A DNA stretch of 32,815 nucleotides from Bacillota bacterium (GCA_012798895.1 JAAZMI010000055.1:1-32815), one strand, 5' to 3'. Positions 1 through 10,723 are shown, numbered from the stretch's first letter. Notes: generated by a model not told the origin, from the sequence alone. Numbers and translations: made by a program.

Positions 1-927
1 GCCGGCGAGATCATCGTTGCGGAATTGAGCAGTTTTCAGCTTGAAGATACGCAAAATTTCCGGGCGCATATCGCTGCTGTTTTAAATATTACCGCGGATC
101 ATCTCGATTACCACGAAACGATGGACCGGTATATTGCCGCGAAGAAGAAAGTCCTCAAGAACCAGGAAGGCGACGATTGGGCTGTGCTCAATTGGGATGA
201 CCCGCGGGTTAGGGATCTGGCCGGGGAGGCCGGGGGTAGGGTTCTGCCTTTCAGCCGTAAGGAGACGCCGAGCCCCGGTGTATACCTGCGGGAAGGGGCA
301 CTTTATATCGACTTACAGGCAGGGGGGGCGGGTCCTTCCCCCCGCCTGCTCTGCCGGGAAGATGAGATTAGGATCCCCGGGGTGCACAACCTCGAAAATG
401 CTCTCGCTGCGGCGGGTATCGCTGCGGCCGGGGGCGTGGATGCAGATAACATTGCCTGTGCCTTAAGGGCTTTCCCCGGAGTTCCCCATCGCCTGGAAAA
501 AATTGCGGTCATCCGCGGGGTAACCTTTATCAATGATTCCAAAGGTACTAATTCTGATGCCGCCCTGCAGGCTCTGCGTGCTGTGCCCGGCCCGAAGGTG
601 CTCATCGCTGGCGGTCTGCACAAGGGGGGCGATATGCAGTCCTTTATGCGCGAACTGCTTCCCCAAAAGGTGAAAAAACTGATCTTGCTGGGCCGGGCCG
701 CCTCTTTTTTCGCCGCCCAGGCCAGGGAAGCGGGGTTTTCTTCGGAACCGGTGATCGTTTCTGATCTGAAGGCAGCTGTGGCGCAGGCTTTCCAAGCAAC
801 AGAACCTGGGGATACCGTTCTACTTTCACCGGCCTGTGCCAGTTGGGATATGTTTAACAGCTTTGAGGAGCGGGGTGAGATATTTAAGGCAGAGGTACTT
901 TCTTTAAGGGGGGCCCTGGAAAAATGA
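1..927 (+). CDS. murD: UDP-N-acetylmuramoylalanine--D-glutamate ligase MurD (5'-truncated by window edge)
   Basis: Frame is open from base 1 (AGEIIVAELSSFQLEDT...); Mur ligase motifs SSFQL, LNITADHLDYH, GVHNLENALAA, FINDSKGTNSDA, LSPACASWDMF. Confidence 0.96.
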   Translation, partial: AGEIIVAELSSFQLEDTQNFRAHIAAVLNITADHLDYHETMDRYIAAKKKVLKNQEGDDWAVLNWDDPRVRDLAGEAGGRVLPFSRKETPSPGVYLREGALYIDLQAGGAGPSPRLLCREDEIRIPGVHNLENALAAAGIAAAGGVDADNIACALRAFPGVPHRLEKIAVIRGVTFINDSKGTNSDAALQALRAVPGPKVLIAGGLHKGGDMQSFMRELLPQKVKKLILLGRAASFFAAQAREAGFSSEPVIVSDLKAAVAQAFQATEPGDTVLLSPACASWDMFNSFEERGEIFKAEVLSLRGALEK

Positions 928-2042
928 GGAGGATCTCCGCCGAGCAGGAACAACGAAAACTCCCCGATTTTACCATATTTTTTACCGTGCTCATCTTAAC
1001 GGCAATTGGTTTGGTCATGGTTTTCAGCGCCAGCTACATCACGGCGTTGGAATCGAGGGGGGATGCCTTTTATTTTCTGAGGCGCCAGGCCTTCTGGGCC
1101 TGTTTGGGATTGATCGGCATGGTTTTCACGGCGAATTTTAATTACAAAAAGTGGCATAGAATGGCCCCCGTACTGTTGTTTCTTAATTTTATTTTTCTGT
1201 TGCTTGTTTTTATTCCGGGGTTGGGTGAAGAATACGGGGGGGCTCGCCGCTGGATCTCGATGGGTGGCCTCTTCACAATACAGCCTGCAGAATTTACGAA
1301 GTTAGTGCTCGTCATCTTTACGGCATCCTTTTTAAGCAAGAAAAATATTGATATGGATGATTTCTGGCGCAGCAGTTTTGTACCGTTGCTTATGATGGCT
1401 ATCTCTTTTCTGTTGATCATCAAACAGCCCGATCTGGGTACGGCGGTGACCCTGGCCTTGGCTGTGGGCGTGATTGTTTTTGCTGCGGGCATGCCTTTCA
1501 AACAGCTCTTCTGCCTTGCTTCCTTCAGCCTTCCGGCGATGCTCTATTTTTCCATGAGCGAAGAATACCGCATGGAGCGCATTTTTTCTTTTCTCGATCC
1601 CTGGGCCGATCCGTTGGATACAGGTTACCATATCATCCAGTCGCTCTATGCCTTGGGGCCGGGAGGGCTTTTCGGCGTTGGGCTGGGGCGCAGCCGCCAG
1701 AAGCTGTACTACCTTCCCGAGCCGCAGAACGATTTTATCTTTTCAATTATCGGCGAGGAACTCGGGTTTTTGGGGGCTGTAACGATCATGCTGCTTTTTT
1801 TTGTCCTGATCTGGCGGGGTTTTAAAACTTCCCTGATGGCGCCGGATACCTTCAGCAGCCTTCTGGCTATGGGCATTACGGTGATGGTGGCCGTGCAGAC
1901 GCTGTTGAACATCGGGGTGGTTACCGGTTCTATCCCGGTGACGGGGATCACTCTTCCTTTGATCAGCGCCGGGGGAAGTTCGCTTTTTTTTACGATGTGT
2001 GGCCTGGGCATTATAATGAATATTTCGCGGTATAATCGTTGA
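924..2042 (+). CDS. ftsW: FtsW/RodA/SpoVE-family peptidoglycan glycosyltransferase
   Basis: SEDS polytopic protein; motifs QPAEFTKL, KQPDLGTA, GLGRSRQK, PEPQNDFIFSIIGEELGF, ISAGGSS; ATGA overlap with murD. Confidence 0.95.
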   Translation: MRRISAEQEQRKLPDFTIFFTVLILTAIGLVMVFSASYITALESRGDAFYFLRRQAFWACLGLIGMVFTANFNYKKWHRMAPVLLFLNFIFLLLVFIPGLGEEYGGARRWISMGGLFTIQPAEFTKLVLVIFTASFLSKKNIDMDDFWRSSFVPLLMMAISFLLIIKQPDLGTAVTLALAVGVIVFAAGMPFKQLFCLASFSLPAMLYFSMSEEYRMERIFSFLDPWADPLDTGYHIIQSLYALGPGGLFGVGLGRSRQKLYYLPEPQNDFIFSIIGEELGFLGAVTIMLLFFVLIWRGFKTSLMAPDTFSSLLAMGITVMVAVQTLLNIGVVTGSIPVTGITLPLISAGGSSLFFTMCGLGIIMNISRYNR

Positions 2043-2059
2043 ATGCAGGAGGATGAAAA

Positions 2060-3160
2060 TTGCGGATTATCTTTACGGGCGGGGGAACCGGGGGGCATAT
2101 CTACCCGGCCCTGGCTTTGGCACGTTACATCGAAAAAACCGATCCGGGGGCCGAGCTGATCTTCGTGGGTGCCAGGGGAGGAATGGAGGAGAAGATTGTA
2201 CCTTCTTCCGGATTTCGCCTTCTTACCCTACCGGTGCGCGGCCTTTCCCGCAAATTAGGATTCGATTGGGGGAAAACATTTTACCTGTTGGGAAAATCCA
2301 TTAGCCGGGCGCAGAAAATACTGGATGAGTTCCAGCCGGATTTTGTCGTGGGTACCGGGGGCTTTGCCGCTGCACCGATGATTTTGGCGGCCCTGCTCCG
2401 GCGCAAAAAAATCCTTATCCACGAGCAGAACGTGATCCCGGGAGTTACCAACCGCCTTCTTGCCCCCTTTGTCAGCCGGGTCTGTCTCTCCTTTGCAGCC
2501 TCTCGCCGGTATTTTAGGAGGCAGGCCAACTTGTATGTTACCGGCAACCCCCGTGCCTCGGAAGTGGGAAATGTAAGCAAGGCGGCGGCGCGGCGGATGT
2601 TGAACATGGATGCAAACCGGCCATTTTTGCTGGTGGTAAGCGGGAGCCGGGGCGCGGCCAAGATTAACCAGAACACGGTGGATTTTTTAATCCGTGCCGC
2701 CGGCGATAAAAATATGCAGGTTCTCTATATTACGGGGGAGATATATTTCGAGGAGGTGCTCTCCCGGCTCCGGGCAGCGGGGATCATGCAACGCTATGAT
2801 GGCCGCTTACAGGTGCGCCCCTATCAACAGGAGATGGCCTTGGCCCTGGCCGCTGCCGATCTGATGATCACGAGGGCCGGGGCAACCACCCTGGCGGAGA
2901 TTACCGCCCTGGGGATCCCGGCGATCATCGTTCCTTCGCCAAATGTTGTTCATAATCACCAACTGATCAATGCGCAGGAGATGGCCCGCCTCGGGGCGGC
3001 CGTGTTGATCGAGGAACATAATTTAACGGGACAGATTTTACAGAAAAATATCTTTGACCTGCTCGCTAATCCCGATAAATTGGAACAGATGAAGAAAAAA
3101 AGCATCCGGTTGGGGCATCCGCAGGCTGCTGCAGATATCTACCGGTTAATGCTTCTATAA
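2060..3160 (+). CDS. murG: UDP-N-acetylglucosamine--N-acetylmuramyl-(pentapeptide) transferase MurG
   Basis: TTG start after GCAGGAGGA; FTGGGTGGHIYPALA N-terminus, HEQNVIPGVTNR, GSRGA, RAGATTLAEITALGIPAIIVP. Confidence 0.96.
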   Translation: MRIIFTGGGTGGHIYPALALARYIEKTDPGAELIFVGARGGMEEKIVPSSGFRLLTLPVRGLSRKLGFDWGKTFYLLGKSISRAQKILDEFQPDFVVGTGGFAAAPMILAALLRRKKILIHEQNVIPGVTNRLLAPFVSRVCLSFAASRRYFRRQANLYVTGNPRASEVGNVSKAAARRMLNMDANRPFLLVVSGSRGAAKINQNTVDFLIRAAGDKNMQVLYITGEIYFEEVLSRLRAAGIMQRYDGRLQVRPYQQEMALALAAADLMITRAGATTLAEITALGIPAIIVPSPNVVHNHQLINAQEMARLGAAVLIEEHNLTGQILQKNIFDLLANPDKLEQMKKKSIRLGHPQAAADIYRLMLL

Positions 3161-3308
3161 GAAGAATATGGACAAGTGCTCTTAAGGCACGCTGTCTATA
3201 ATCGTTGCATAGCATATAGTAGAAATTGGGTGGCGAGGGTTGTAGCCTGCCTCAACCTTTCAATACCCCCAGGTGGGAATAGGAAAATATAGGCCGGGGT
3301 GGATACAG

Positions 3309-4232
3309 ATGGATTGGAAGAAAAAATTATATCATATTCTAAGTGTGCCTCCCCTTGTGGAGGAACCTATGTCTAAACATACTTCTTTGCGCATCGGCGG
3401 TCCGGCAGAATTTTTGGTTTCCCCCCAAAGCGCTGCCGAACTCCAAAACCTGATAGAGATGGCCTTTCAATATGCTGTTCCTCTCTTTGTCCTCGGGCAG
3501 GGCACAAACCTGCTGGTAAGCGATCGGGGCCTGCGGGGGATAGTCGTCAGTTTAAGCGGGTTTTGTTCTACGTACGAATTTCTTGAAGGGGGTCTGTTAA
3601 AAGCGGGGGCGGCGGTATCTCTGTTCAAGCTTTGCCAGGCGGCAGCCGGCAAAGGTTTGGGAGGGCTGGAATTCGCAACCGGTATTCCGGGGAGCATGGG
3701 GGGTGCTCTCTATATGAACGCCGGTGCCTACGGTTCTTCCATGAGCAATCTAATCCGGGAAGTGACCACCATCGATCTGCGCGGGAAACGTTGTGTTCGC
3801 CCCGTCGAAGAACTAAAATTCGATTATCGTTGGAGCAGCTTTCAAGATGAAGAGGTGATCATTCTCGAGGGGTTGCTTGCTTTGACGCCCGGAGACAGGG
3901 AAAAGATTCTGGCCCGGACGGCAGAGGTCTTAAACGACAGGCAGGCCAAACACCCGCACCTGCCAAACGCCGGAAGTGTTTTCCGCAATCCACCGGGCCG
4001 GCCGGCCGGCAAGCTTATCGAACAGGCGGGGGCCAAGGGCCTGGCTGTCGGCGATGCCCAGGTTTCCCTGCAGCACGGCAATTTTATCGTAAACAAGGGC
4101 CGAGCCACAGCCAGCGATGTGTTAAAGTTGATCGCTATGGTTAAAGAAAAAGTGAAAGAAAAATTTGATCTGGACCTTGCTTTGGAGATTAAAGTAATCG
4201 GGGAAAACGGCAGTAAACAGGGGAGAAGATGA
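3309..4232 (+). CDS. murB: UDP-N-acetylenolpyruvoylglucosamine reductase MurB
   Basis: TSLRIGGPAEFLV, LGQGTNLLVSDRGLRG, GLEFATGIPGSMGGALYMNAGAYG, NAGSVFRNPPG; ATG at 3309 preferred over 3273. Confidence 0.95.
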   Translation: MDWKKKLYHILSVPPLVEEPMSKHTSLRIGGPAEFLVSPQSAAELQNLIEMAFQYAVPLFVLGQGTNLLVSDRGLRGIVVSLSGFCSTYEFLEGGLLKAGAAVSLFKLCQAAAGKGLGGLEFATGIPGSMGGALYMNAGAYGSSMSNLIREVTTIDLRGKRCVRPVEELKFDYRWSSFQDEEVIILEGLLALTPGDREKILARTAEVLNDRQAKHPHLPNAGSVFRNPPGRPAGKLIEQAGAKGLAVGDAQVSLQHGNFIVNKGRATASDVLKLIAMVKEKVKEKFDLDLALEIKVIGENGSKQGRR

Positions 4233-4233
4233 G

Positions 4234-5487
4234 ATGACAAAGTTCGTGATCAAGGGAGGAAAAAAGCTGGAGGGGACCCTGCCGATCAAGGGCGCTAAAA
4301 ATTCAATGCTGCCCATTATGGCTGCCGCTGTTCTCAGCAGCAGCAGGGAAGACATTGAATTGCAGAATATCCCGGCGATTGTGGATATGCAGGTGATGAC
4401 CAAGATCCTGCAATCCCTGGGCGCCAAGGCCAAGTTTGCACAGAACACCCTTTGGATTAACGTCCGAGATCTGCAAAATTACACCATCACTGAGGAACTG
4501 ATGCAGGAGATGCGTTCTTCCATTTTTCTGATGGGCCCACTGTTGGCACGTTTTGGAAAAGTGAGGGTGACCTACCCGGGGGGATGTTCTATCGGGCCCC
4601 GTCCCATAGATCTGCATCTGAAGGGGTTGGAGGCGCTGGGTGCCCGGATAAGGGAGGAGAACGGCTACATTACCGCTTCCGCACCCAGACTGCACGGCAC
4701 GGAGATACATCTGGATTATCCCAGCGTTGGCGCCACCGAAAATCTGATCATGGCCGCTGTTCTCGCCCGGGGTAAAACGCTCATCTACAACGCGGCGAAA
4801 GAACCCGAAATTGTGGATCTGCAAAATTTTTTAAATGCATTGGGGGCTGATGTTCGAGGGGCGGGAACGGAGACGTTGCGCATCAGGGGCGTTGAAAGCG
4901 TGGGCCGATGTACATACCGCATCATCCCGGATCGTATTGTCGCCGGAACATATCTGATGGCGGCGGCGATAACGGGGGGGAGGTTGTTGCTTGAGCAGAT
5001 CATCCCGGAACATCTGGATGCCGTCGTGGCCAAAATGAAGGAGGCTGGAGTAGAGCTCGTAGCTACTGCAGACAGCCTGGAGGTTGTAAGCAGCGATCTA
5101 AGGGCGGTGGAGACGTTGCACACCCTGCCCTATCCCGGTTTTCCAACAGATCTGCAGGCGCCGATGATGGCTTTGCTTACTCTTGCCCGGGGAGAGAGCA
5201 AGGTGACGGAGAGCATCTTTGAGGCCCGCTTTCGGCATGTTGATGAATTAAAACGTTTAAGGGCACAAATCAATGTTGAAGGGAGAACAGCCTTGATTCG
5301 AGGCGTAGAAAAACTGAGCGGGGCAGAGGTGCAAGCCACTGATCTGCGGGCCGGCGCGGCCTTGGTTCTGGTCGGCCTTGCCGCCGAAGGGCAGACAGTG
5401 GTTCATAATATCAAGCACATCGACCGCGGTTATGAACGCATTGAAGAAGATCTGGGGAAAATAGGAGCCGAGATCTACCGGGTTTAA
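4234..5487 (+). CDS. murA: UDP-N-acetylglucosamine 1-carboxyvinyltransferase MurA
   Basis: IKGAKNSMLPIMAAA, GGCSIGPRPIDLHLKGLEALGA, YPGFPTDLQAPMMALL, FEARFRHVDEL, RAGAALVLVGLAAEG. Confidence 0.96.
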   Translation: MTKFVIKGGKKLEGTLPIKGAKNSMLPIMAAAVLSSSREDIELQNIPAIVDMQVMTKILQSLGAKAKFAQNTLWINVRDLQNYTITEELMQEMRSSIFLMGPLLARFGKVRVTYPGGCSIGPRPIDLHLKGLEALGARIREENGYITASAPRLHGTEIHLDYPSVGATENLIMAAVLARGKTLIYNAAKEPEIVDLQNFLNALGADVRGAGTETLRIRGVESVGRCTYRIIPDRIVAGTYLMAAAITGGRLLLEQIIPEHLDAVVAKMKEAGVELVATADSLEVVSSDLRAVETLHTLPYPGFPTDLQAPMMALLTLARGESKVTESIFEARFRHVDELKRLRAQINVEGRTALIRGVEKLSGAEVQATDLRAGAALVLVGLAAEGQTVVHNIKHIDRGYERIEEDLGKIGAEIYRV

Positions 5488-5549
5488 AATTGCCGGAAAG
5501 ATGCGATATATATTATAGGGCATCTAGCCGGGCATGAAGCCGGTTTGCT

Positions 5550-6356
5550 TTGGAGTTAAGGCTGGCGATAAAATTGGAAAATTCTGTGCGTAAATTTCCT
5601 TTAGGCCGTCATGGGCTCATAGCAGAGCGCAAGGCCGAGGGAAAGATCAAAAACAAACTTGGCTTTGTCTTTCTTTTGCTGTTGGCGAATCTCTCCCTGC
5701 TTCTTTTTCTGCGTTCTCCTTTTTTTACCATTGGGGAGCTCTCCCTGCAGGGTCTGGACAAGCTTTCAACCGACGAGGTCCATCTGGCCCTGGGGATCCG
5801 GGAGGGGGCAAATATCTGGAAGATAAGCCCCCTGGAACTGCAGGAACGTATCTCGGTGCTGCCCCGGGTCGACGAGGCAGAAGTGGAGCGGGTGTTGCCG
5901 GATAAGCTGCTGGTTAGCATCCGGGAGAAATATGCTTTGGCCCTGATCCCGTACCACGGTTACTATCTGGAACTGGCCGGGGATGGCTCTCTAATTGGGA
6001 TCCGGAACAATTACGCCGGGGAGTTGCCTCTGATTAACGGGCTGCCCCGGGGGCAGTTGAATGTAGGTTCAAATATTAAAGAACAGAGCCGGGGGAAAAT
6101 AATCACAGCTTTTTTAAGTGCTTTGAAGAGCGTGCCACCCCCCCCGCTGGCTGAAATTAATGTCGAAAATCCGGAACAGATTATCATCTATACCTGGGAT
6201 GGCACAGAAGTATGGCTGGGGGATAAAAAAAATTTATCCAAAAAAATAGAGGTGCTAAAAGGCATTCATGCCCATTACTTTCCTTTAAGTGTTGATGCCG
6301 CCGGGGGGCATCTGGATCTACGGGTTGCAGAATCGCCGGTGTTCAGGCCATTTTAA
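5550..6356 (+). CDS. ftsQ: Cell division protein FtsQ/DivIB
   Basis: Single N-terminal TM followed by POTRA-like FTIGELSLQGLDKLSTDEVHLALGIREGANIW and VERVLPDKLLVSIREKYALALI; located between murA and ftsA. Confidence 0.88.
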   Translation: MELRLAIKLENSVRKFPLGRHGLIAERKAEGKIKNKLGFVFLLLLANLSLLLFLRSPFFTIGELSLQGLDKLSTDEVHLALGIREGANIWKISPLELQERISVLPRVDEAEVERVLPDKLLVSIREKYALALIPYHGYYLELAGDGSLIGIRNNYAGELPLINGLPRGQLNVGSNIKEQSRGKIITAFLSALKSVPPPPLAEINVENPEQIIIYTWDGTEVWLGDKKNLSKKIEVLKGIHAHYFPLSVDAAGGHLDLRVAESPVFRPF

Positions 6357-6452
6357 AATAATTTTTTACGCATAAAGGAAATAAATTAAAAATGTGGAAT
6401 AAGTAGAATATGTGCCGATTGAGGGGGAGCCGCGACTTTAGGGGGTGTATGT

Positions 6453-7688
6453 TTGACCAAGCGAGATCTAGTGGCAGGAATGGATATAGGAACTTCCCAT
6501 GTTCGCGTGATCGTTGGAGAAATTGTGAGCGATGGGGCGATGAATATCATTGGTGTGGGGACGAGCCCGTCCGAAGGTATTAAAAAGGGCGTTATTATCG
6601 ATCTGGAACGGACTGTTGATTCCATCAGCCAGGCCGTAGATGAAGCTGAACGCATGGTGGGCGCAAAAATAGGCCCGTTAAATGTTGGCATTGTCGGTTC
6701 TAACATCGGCTTGATCAATAACAAAGGGATCGTAGCCGTAGTTAGAGAGGACAAGGAGATTACCGAAGAAGATGTGGAAAGGGTTTTACAGGCTGCAAAA
6801 GTAATTGCTCTCCCTCAGGACAGGGAGATTATTGATATAATCCCGCGGGAATTCATCGTCGATGGTTACGACAGTATTCGTGATCCGGTGGGTATGATCG
6901 GGGTACGGTTGGAAGTGGAGGCCATGATCATTACCGGTGCGTTAACCTCTTTGCGTAATCTCTTGCGCTCCTTGGAGATGGCCGGGCTGGAGATTAATGT
7001 CATGGTTTTAAATTCTCTGGCCAATGGCGAGATATGCCTCTCCCGCGATGAAAAAGAACTGGGCGTATTTCTGATCGACATGGGGGGAGGGACGACCGAG
7101 GTCTCCCTTTTTCAACAGGGGGCCCTGACAGATCTGGCCGTCTTATCTGTGGGCGGTGATCACATCACCAATGATCTTGCTGTGGGCCTGCGGACAACCT
7201 TTGAATTAGCGGAGAAGCTAAAAATAGAACACGGTTTCGTTCTGGAAAACTTGACCTCCGACGATGAAGAGATCGAGGTTGAAGATATCAGCGGCAAGGA
7301 ACAGCGCAACATTTCTTCGCGCCAACTTTTTCACTTCATTGAGCCTCGCGTTTTAGAGATGTTGCAGCTTTGCCGGGAAGAGATGGCACGTTTGGGTTTT
7401 ACCGAGATGCCATCGGGGGGGGTTGTGTTGACGGGAGGGGTATCTCTTTTAAGGGGAGTAATAGATCTTGCTGAAGATATTTTCGGTTGCCCCGTCCGGT
7501 TGGCTCAACCAGAATACCTGGGGGTAAAAAGCCCCATCTACTCAACGGCGGTGGGAATTATCAACTACGTTATGCGCCATTCCCCCCGGAGACGGGGTCG
7601 GATGGCCGGGCGTACGGAAAACAAAACAGGATTTTTACATGTTATATGGCAGCGTATTAAGGCCTTTGTGTTGGATATATGGCAATAA
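6453..7688 (+). CDS. ftsA: Cell division protein FtsA
   Basis: AGMDIGTSHVRVIVGE, GGTTEVSLFQQG, VVLTGGVSLLRGV, C-terminal amphipathic tail (WQRIKAFVLDIWQ). Confidence 0.95.
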   Translation: MTKRDLVAGMDIGTSHVRVIVGEIVSDGAMNIIGVGTSPSEGIKKGVIIDLERTVDSISQAVDEAERMVGAKIGPLNVGIVGSNIGLINNKGIVAVVREDKEITEEDVERVLQAAKVIALPQDREIIDIIPREFIVDGYDSIRDPVGMIGVRLEVEAMIITGALTSLRNLLRSLEMAGLEINVMVLNSLANGEICLSRDEKELGVFLIDMGGGTTEVSLFQQGALTDLAVLSVGGDHITNDLAVGLRTTFELAEKLKIEHGFVLENLTSDDEEIEVEDISGKEQRNISSRQLFHFIEPRVLEMLQLCREEMARLGFTEMPSGGVVLTGGVSLLRGVIDLAEDIFGCPVRLAQPEYLGVKSPIYSTAVGIINYVMRHSPRRRGRMAGRTENKTGFLHVIWQRIKAFVLDIWQ

Positions 7689-7727
7689 TCCGGGGTGATT
7701 ATTGTAAACCGGGGAGGTAAATAAAAA

Positions 7728-8783
7728 ATGATTGATCTGGAGATAGAAATGGAGCCATATGCTCAAATTAAAGTTATCGGTGTGGGTGGGGGTGGGGGCA
7801 ACGCCGTTAACCGCATGATCGCGGCAGGGTTGAAGGGCGTTGATTTCATCGTGGTCAATACGGATGCCCAGGCCTTGGAACTCTCCAAGGCCGGCACAAA
7901 GTTGCAAATTGGCAACAAGCTGACCAAGGGGCTTGGTTCCGGTGGCAACCCGGAGATTGGGCAGCAGGCAGCCGAAGAGAGCAAACAGGAGATCGAATCG
8001 GTTCTACAGGGTGCCGATATGATCTTTATTACCGCAGGGATGGGAGGAGGCACGGGCACGGGGGGCGTGCCTGTTATTGCAGAGATAGCCAAAAATCTCG
8101 GTGCTCTGACCGTTGGTGTAGTAACGCGTCCCTTTACCTTTGAAGGCCGCAAACGCATAACCCAGGCTGAAAAGGGGATCTCCGCCTTCAAGGAGAAGGT
8201 GGATACGCTGATCGTCATCCCCAACGACAAGCTTTTGCAGGTTGTGGATAAAAAAACCCCGTTAATCGAGGCATTTCGCATCGCCGACGATGTTCTACGC
8301 CAGGGCGTGCAGGGTATCTCAGATTTAATAGCCATTCCCGGTTTGATCAACCTTGACTTTGCCGATGTTCGCACGATCATGCAGGAGACAGGGACAGCCT
8401 TGATGGGCGTGGGGAGTTCCAGCGGCGATAACAGCGCCCTGGAGGCTGCCAAAGCTGCAATTTTCAGCCCTCTATTGGAGACCTCCATCGATGGGGCACG
8501 CGGGGTTTTGATCAATATTACCGGTGGCAGCAACCTAAGTTTGTTCGAAATTCACGAAGCAGCGGAAACGATTTCGGAGGTAGCCGATTCCGAGGCAAAC
8601 ATCATCTTTGGTGCTGTAATCGACGAAAGCTTCAAGGATGAATCCCGTGTTACCGTGATCGCTACGGGTTTTGACAAATACCCGGCGGCCGAGAAGAAAG
8701 AAGAAGCGCTCCTGCGCCCCAACTTAAACGAATCCGATATCGATATCCCGGCTTTTCTACGTCGCCGCCGCTCGGGATTATAA
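7728..8783 (+). CDS. ftsZ: Cell division protein FtsZ
   Basis: [38 protein letters not shown] tubulin signature, C-terminal [12 protein letters not shown]. Confidence 0.98.
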   Translation: MIDLEIEMEPYAQIKVIGVGGGGGNAVNRMIAAGLKGVDFIVVNTDAQALELSKAGTKLQIGNKLTKGLGSGGNPEIGQQAAEESKQEIESVLQGADMIFITAGMGGGTGTGGVPVIAEIAKNLGALTVGVVTRPFTFEGRKRITQAEKGISAFKEKVDTLIVIPNDKLLQVVDKKTPLIEAFRIADDVLRQGVQGISDLIAIPGLINLDFADVRTIMQETGTALMGVGSSSGDNSALEAAKAAIFSPLLETSIDGARGVLINITGGSNLSLFEIHEAAETISEVADSEANIIFGAVIDESFKDESRVTVIATGFDKYPAAEKKEEALLRPNLNESDIDIPAFLRRRRSGL

Positions 8784-8884
8784 GGTACACCGGCTGGTAA
8801 CCGGCTATCGACAGTAAACAGATTGTTATCATTAAGGAATAATTTGCCGGGAAAATATTTTAATAGATCCTCCCCTAGAAACAG

Positions 8885-8922
8885 GGTATAGGTAAAACTA
8901 TACCTTTTTTTATTTTTTTTGA
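8885..8922 (+). terminator. Rho-independent terminator after ftsZ
   Basis: GGTATAG/CTATACC 7-bp inverted repeat (8885-8891/8898-8904) followed by TTTTTTTATTTTTTTT. Confidence 0.75.
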
Positions 8923-8964
8923 TGTCAAATTATAACAAAATTTTAACCTGATCTCCGTTATAAT
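8923..8964 (+). promoter_or_regulatory. Candidate spoIIGA-sigE promoter region with 0A-box-like TGTCAAA and TATAAT -10
   Basis: TGTCAAA at 8923-8929 matches the Spo0A-box core TGTCRAA; TATAAT at 8959-8964; no good -35 at 17-bp spacing. Confidence 0.45.
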
Positions 8965-9056
8965 GCTAGGTAGTGGATTCTGGTTTCGGGCATAGATCTA
9001 TCTTTCAAGGCATAACAATAGATATCCGGCCTTTGTTTTTGGGGACAGGTGAGGGG

Positions 9057-9983
9057 ATGTATCTCGATCTAATAGTAGCCCTAAATTTTATTGTAAATTA
9101 TTTCCTTTTATGGCTGACCGCTTTTGTCACGGAACAGAAAACTTCTACAGCCAGGCTGGTAGCCGGTTCTCTATTCGGCGCAGCATTTATTTTAATTGTT
9201 GCCTGGCCTACCTGGTATCCTCTTTATACCTGGCTTGGCAAGACGCTTCTTCCGCTATCAATGATCCTGCTCACCTTTCGGCCACGGTTTTTTGGCCAGG
9301 GCCTTCTCCTTCTGTTCACTTTTTATCTTTGTTCCTGTACATTGGGCGGATTGGTTTTGGCCTTCAGCCTATGGGGGGAATACCCCCTGGATTTTGCAAG
9401 GGGAATCTATTACCTGCCGGCACCTTTTCTTTATTACCTGCTTTTCTTTTCCGGTGTTCTAATATTTTTTTTGGCACGCGGTCTCAAACCTTTTTTAGTG
9501 GAAAAGTTTAATTTAAGTCTCCTATCAAGAGAATTTGAAGTGGAGATTGGATTTTGTGGGAAGAATAAAAAACTTTCCGCCTACTTGGATACAGGTAATA
9601 TGCTCCGGGAACCTTTTTCCGGATTACCCGTTGCCATCACCAATCATACTGTTATCCGGGAGATGCTTCCTCCGGAGAGCGGGCGGGTATTTGGCAACGG
9701 GGGGGAGATGAACTGGCTTTTGTGGGAAAAGCTGTTTGCCGGGAATGACGAGGCAACAAAATTTTATCTTATTCCCTACCATACGCTGCAAGGCAAAGGG
9801 TTTCTTTTGGGCTTTAAACCGGAAAAAATTAGAATATGGAAAAAGGGCCGGGACCTCGGTTTCTCGCAAGAATTAATTATGGGCGTTCAGCCAAAGCAAG
9901 TCCATCCTGCGGGGGAATATGATGTTCTACTGCCGCTGGAGATCTGGCGTTCTGCCTGTAAACAAGAAGGGTTAGGGTTATGA
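9057..9983 (+). CDS. spoIIGA: Sporulation sigma-E factor-processing peptidase SpoIIGA
   Basis: Multi-TM N-terminus [22 protein letters not shown], aspartic protease motif [19 protein letters not shown], directly upstream of sigE; ATG at 9057 with AGGTGAGGGG preferred over ORF start 8973. Confidence 0.92.
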   Translation: MYLDLIVALNFIVNYFLLWLTAFVTEQKTSTARLVAGSLFGAAFILIVAWPTWYPLYTWLGKTLLPLSMILLTFRPRFFGQGLLLLFTFYLCSCTLGGLVLAFSLWGEYPLDFARGIYYLPAPFLYYLLFFSGVLIFFLARGLKPFLVEKFNLSLLSREFEVEIGFCGKNKKLSAYLDTGNMLREPFSGLPVAITNHTVIREMLPPESGRVFGNGGEMNWLLWEKLFAGNDEATKFYLIPYHTLQGKGFLLGFKPEKIRIWKKGRDLGFSQELIMGVQPKQVHPAGEYDVLLPLEIWRSACKQEGLGL

Positions 9984-10714
9984 AAATAATTTTACTGTTA
10001 CAGCGCTGGAAAACGAAATTAACATTTCTATATTTCAGCCGTAAACTGGGTTTGCCATACAGTAGGATGGTCTACTATGTTTCAAGCAGCAAGGCGCTTC
10101 CTTCTCCCCTTTCTCCAGAAGAAGAACATACGCTTCTGGAACGCCTTAAAATTGGAGAAGAGGATGTCCGGAACGTTTTTATCGAGCGCAATCTACGCCT
10201 CGTGGTCTATATTGCCCGCAAATTTGAAAACACGGGGGTATATATAGACGATCTGGTTTCTATCGGCACGATTGGCTTGATCAAAGCTGTAAATACTTTT
10301 GATCCCCACAAAAAAATTAAACTCGCTACCTATGCTTCCAAATGTATAGAAAATGAAATATTAATGTTTCTGCGGAGAAATAATAAGATTAGGGCGGAGA
10401 TCTCCTTTGATGAACCCCTGAATGTTGATTGGGACGGCAATGAATTGCTGCTTTCAGATGTTCTCGGGACGGAGAGCGATCTGGTTGTCCGCAACCTGGA
10501 AAGCGAAGTGGATCGAAAACTGCTCTACTTAGCGATGGAGAAGCTTGCACCCCGCGAAAAAAGGATCATGCAGTTGCGATTTGGGCTCAACAACGGGCAA
10601 GAGAAGACACAAAAGGAGGTGGCCGATCTTCTGGGCATCTCTCAATCCTATATCTCGCGCCTGGAAAAACGCATTATCAAGCGTTTAAAAAAAGAAATCA
10701 AAAAAATGGAATAG
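9980..10714 (+). CDS. sigE: RNA polymerase sporulation sigma factor SigE (pro-sigma-E)
   Basis: [63 protein letters not shown]-terminal pro-sequence and [15 protein letters not shown] processing region; ATGA overlap with spoIIGA. Confidence 0.98.
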   Translation: MKIILLLQRWKTKLTFLYFSRKLGLPYSRMVYYVSSSKALPSPLSPEEEHTLLERLKIGEEDVRNVFIERNLRLVVYIARKFENTGVYIDDLVSIGTIGLIKAVNTFDPHKKIKLATYASKCIENEILMFLRRNNKIRAEISFDEPLNVDWDGNELLLSDVLGTESDLVVRNLESEVDRKLLYLAMEKLAPREKRIMQLRFGLNNGQEKTQKEVADLLGISQSYISRLEKRIIKRLKKEIKKME

Positions 10715-10723
10715 ACCTCTCCG

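Noticed and set aside
303-953. 216-aa antisense ORF opposite murD
   Set aside because: Shadow ORF in GC-rich coding sequence; no supporting motifs.
7763-8533. 256-aa antisense ORF opposite ftsZ
   Set aside because: Shadow ORF of a highly conserved gene; no RBS context or family motifs.
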